Below are positions 63,175 to 63,220 of a stretch of DNA of 63,220 nucleotides, piece after piece (the first letter of the stretch is position 1; every line of letters starts with the position of its first letter). Location: NCBI GenBank assembly GCA_002421905.1, contig DISK01000012.1, positions 4,463 to 67,682 on the forward strand. The letters are read 5' to 3'. The stretch comes from Micavibrio sp. UBA6212. GTDB taxonomy: Bacteria; Pseudomonadota; Alphaproteobacteria; Micavibrionales; Micavibrionaceae. The translations under genes were made by a program, and so were the position numbers. The notes under the pieces were generated by a model. It was not told the origin of the DNA and searched no databases. It worked only from the letters and a program-made list of their open reading frames with translations.

Positions 63175-63220
63175 ATGATCGACCGTAATATTCGGCAAGC
63201 CGGTAATGTATTTTTCGCGA
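63175..63220 (+). CDS. Start of a gene leaving the window
   Basis: ATG at 63175 with GGGGAT seven bases upstream opens a frame reading MIDRNIRQAGNVFFA to the edge. Only 15 codons are visible and I cannot identify it. It is divergent from infA. Confidence 0.4.
   Translation, partial: MIDRNIRQAGNVFFA

Overview
The window is chromosomal DNA of an alphaproteobacterium. Supporting this are the mur/fts order of the cell-wall cluster, the infA-maf-RNase G run, a waaA-lpxK-acyltransferase lipid A cluster, an OlsB/OlsA-type ornithine-lipid pair next to a DUF3126 gene, and a YjbH protein. Base composition looks moderate, and a low-GC Rhodospirillales or Micavibrio-like lineage would fit, but I cannot place it more closely from sequence alone.

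Layout. (1) 1-11185, plus strand: division and cell-wall cluster ftsI (5' truncated), murE, murF, mraY, murD, ftsW, murG, murC, murB. The ddl-ftsQ-ftsA-ftsZ block that usually follows is absent; three small unknown genes and htpG come next. (2) 14498-17724: greA with a terminator-like leader, then an AT-rich accessory patch holding a Cas2-fold small protein, two micro-ORFs missed by ordinary ORF calling behind an elaborate self-complementary leader RNA, and two orphan genes. (3) 17729-22838, minus strand: carA, beta-carbonic anhydrase and carB, a tight operon that pairs bicarbonate supply with carbamoyl-phosphate synthesis. (4) 22932-28433, plus: yqeY, lemA, a DUF2207 membrane protein, an ECF sigma factor and a membrane-anchored VWA protein. 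(5) 28479-35545: pdxY (minus), dnaG and rpoD (sigma-70 with a long Lys/Ala-rich N-terminal extension), then two membrane proteins.

(6) 35584-44832: a tRNA(CAU) gene is the attachment site of a roughly 9-kb integrated island. It carries a tyrosine integrase, candidate integrase arm sites at both ends, an excisionase-like protein, a replication-initiator-like protein, a lipoprotein, a membrane protein and, at its distal end, an AAA ATPase plus subtilisin-like protease pair matching the IetAS anti-phage/plasmid-maintenance system. Two imperfect copies of the tRNA 3' end mark the right border. (7) 44841-54074, mostly minus: an HExxH metalloprotease-like protein, lipid A acyltransferase, lpxK, waaA, a secreted Cys-containing protein, DUF3126, olsA/plsC-like and olsB-like genes, and divergently a low-molecular-weight phosphatase. 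(8) 54703-63220: leucine-type amino acid dehydrogenase, YjbH, glpD-glpK, RNase G, maf, infA and the first codons of a gene leaving the window.

The most original observation is the minus-strand unit at 15487-15967. A candidate promoter drives an RNA starting with a hairpin, and its leader contains four sets of complementary segments, one of which buries the Shine-Dalgarno sequence of a 32-residue hydrophobic peptide. A second 40-residue ORF follows, running tail to tail into the Cas2-like gene. This architecture resembles type I toxin mRNAs, but I recognise no named family.
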